Shown here piece by piece: positions 63,823 through 64,000 of a stretch of DNA of 64,000 bases. Source of the stretch: Ideonella livida (GTDB taxonomy: Bacteria; Pseudomonadota; Gammaproteobacteria; Burkholderiales; Burkholderiaceae_C); assembly GCF_010499455.1 (NCBI RefSeq), contig NZ_JAAGOH010000003.1, positions 62,001 to 126,000 of the forward strand, read 5' to 3'. Positions within the stretch are counted from its first letter, which is position 1; the number at the start of each line of letters is the position of its first letter. Under the pieces are notes generated by a model. It was not told the DNA's origin, did not search any database, and saw nothing but the letters and a program-made list of their open reading frames with translations. The position numbers and the translations under genes were made by a program.

Positions 63823-64000
63823 ATGACCCTTGACGACCTCACCATCGCCAGCCTGGCCGAGCGCCTGGAAAGCTGCCAGCTGCAGCACCTGGAAACCCAC
63901 AAGATCACCGAAGACTATCCCAGCATGGACTGGGAAGACGCCTATGCCGTGCAGGCCGCCATCCTGGCGCGCAAGCTGGCACGCGGCCGCACCGTGGCGG
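63823..64000 (+). CDS. dmpH: 4-oxalocrotonate decarboxylase (DmpH type), 3'-truncated by the window edge
   Basis: The first 59 residues of a DmpH/DmpE-family protein: opening TLDDLTIASLAERLESCQLQ, then HKITEDYPSMDWEDAYAVQAAILARKLARGRTV, which matches the KVTNDFPEMTFADAYDVQ region of DmpH better than that of DmpE. The enzyme decarboxylates 4-oxalocrotonate in the dehydrogenative branch of the meta pathway. GCAGAG precedes the ATG. The rest lies outside the window. Confidence 0.8.
   Translation, partial: MTLDDLTIASLAERLESCQLQHLETHKITEDYPSMDWEDAYAVQAAILARKLARGRTVA

Overview
The window is a GC-rich, densely packed piece of a bacterial chromosome (or very large replicon). Its content points to a betaproteobacterium of the order Burkholderiales: four periplasmic Bug/TctC-type receptors, many LysR regulators beside small catabolic operons, and meta-cleavage genes of the dmp/xyl type. 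This assignment is inference from gene families; there is no rRNA or other marker gene. I saw no tRNA, CRISPR array, phage integrase or insertion sequence.

Left third (1-28449), sugar-acid uptake and oxidation. After the tail of an amino-acid-type ABC ATPase come a GntR/FadR regulator with three matching palindromic operators, an enolase-superfamily dehydratase, a complete peptide-type ABC importer, a KdgD-type dehydratase, a Bug receptor and an alpha-ketoglutarate-semialdehyde (aKGSA) dehydrogenase. A LysR gene then divides this from a second operon (Bug receptor, PdxA paralogue, rhamnonate-dehydratase-like enzyme, L-2-keto-3-deoxyarabonate dehydratase) that ends in a second, almost identical copy of the same aKGSA dehydrogenase. 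A TRAP transport locus follows, with three DctP receptors but one DctQ/DctM pair, a beta-propeller protein and two tandem lactonase-like amidohydrolases. Together these genes read as two uptake and dehydration routes for sugar acids and lactones that meet at aKGSA and end in 2-oxoglutarate.

Middle (27478-34345). A methyltransferase and a GNAT gene are followed by a bufferin-type RiPP operon on the minus strand (DUF2282 precursor, DUF692/MNIO enzyme, DUF2063 partner, DoxX), then an LhgO-like FAD oxidoreductase and a gene of unknown function.

Right half (34497-64000), aromatic catabolism. A minus-strand operon (43026 to 34497) carries a flavin monooxygenase, an extradiol dioxygenase, a FAH-family hydrolase, two amidohydrolases, a HbpS/GlcG-like protein, a Bug receptor and an esterase, opposite a LysR gene. 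A second minus-strand set (52540 to 44580) has an EntE-like aryl-acid ligase, an SDR, two crotonase-fold proteins, a thiolase, an amidohydrolase and a Bug receptor; inside it lies a 510-bp non-coding stretch with two 78-bp structured palindromes in opposite orientation. After a LysE/Lrp pair and a lower-GC gene resembling SieB superinfection-exclusion proteins, a plus-strand operon begins: a LysR regulator with an exact ATAC-N7-GTAT site, a branched-chain-type ABC importer, catechol 2,3-dioxygenase, DmpE, an SDR and the start of DmpH, which runs off the window.
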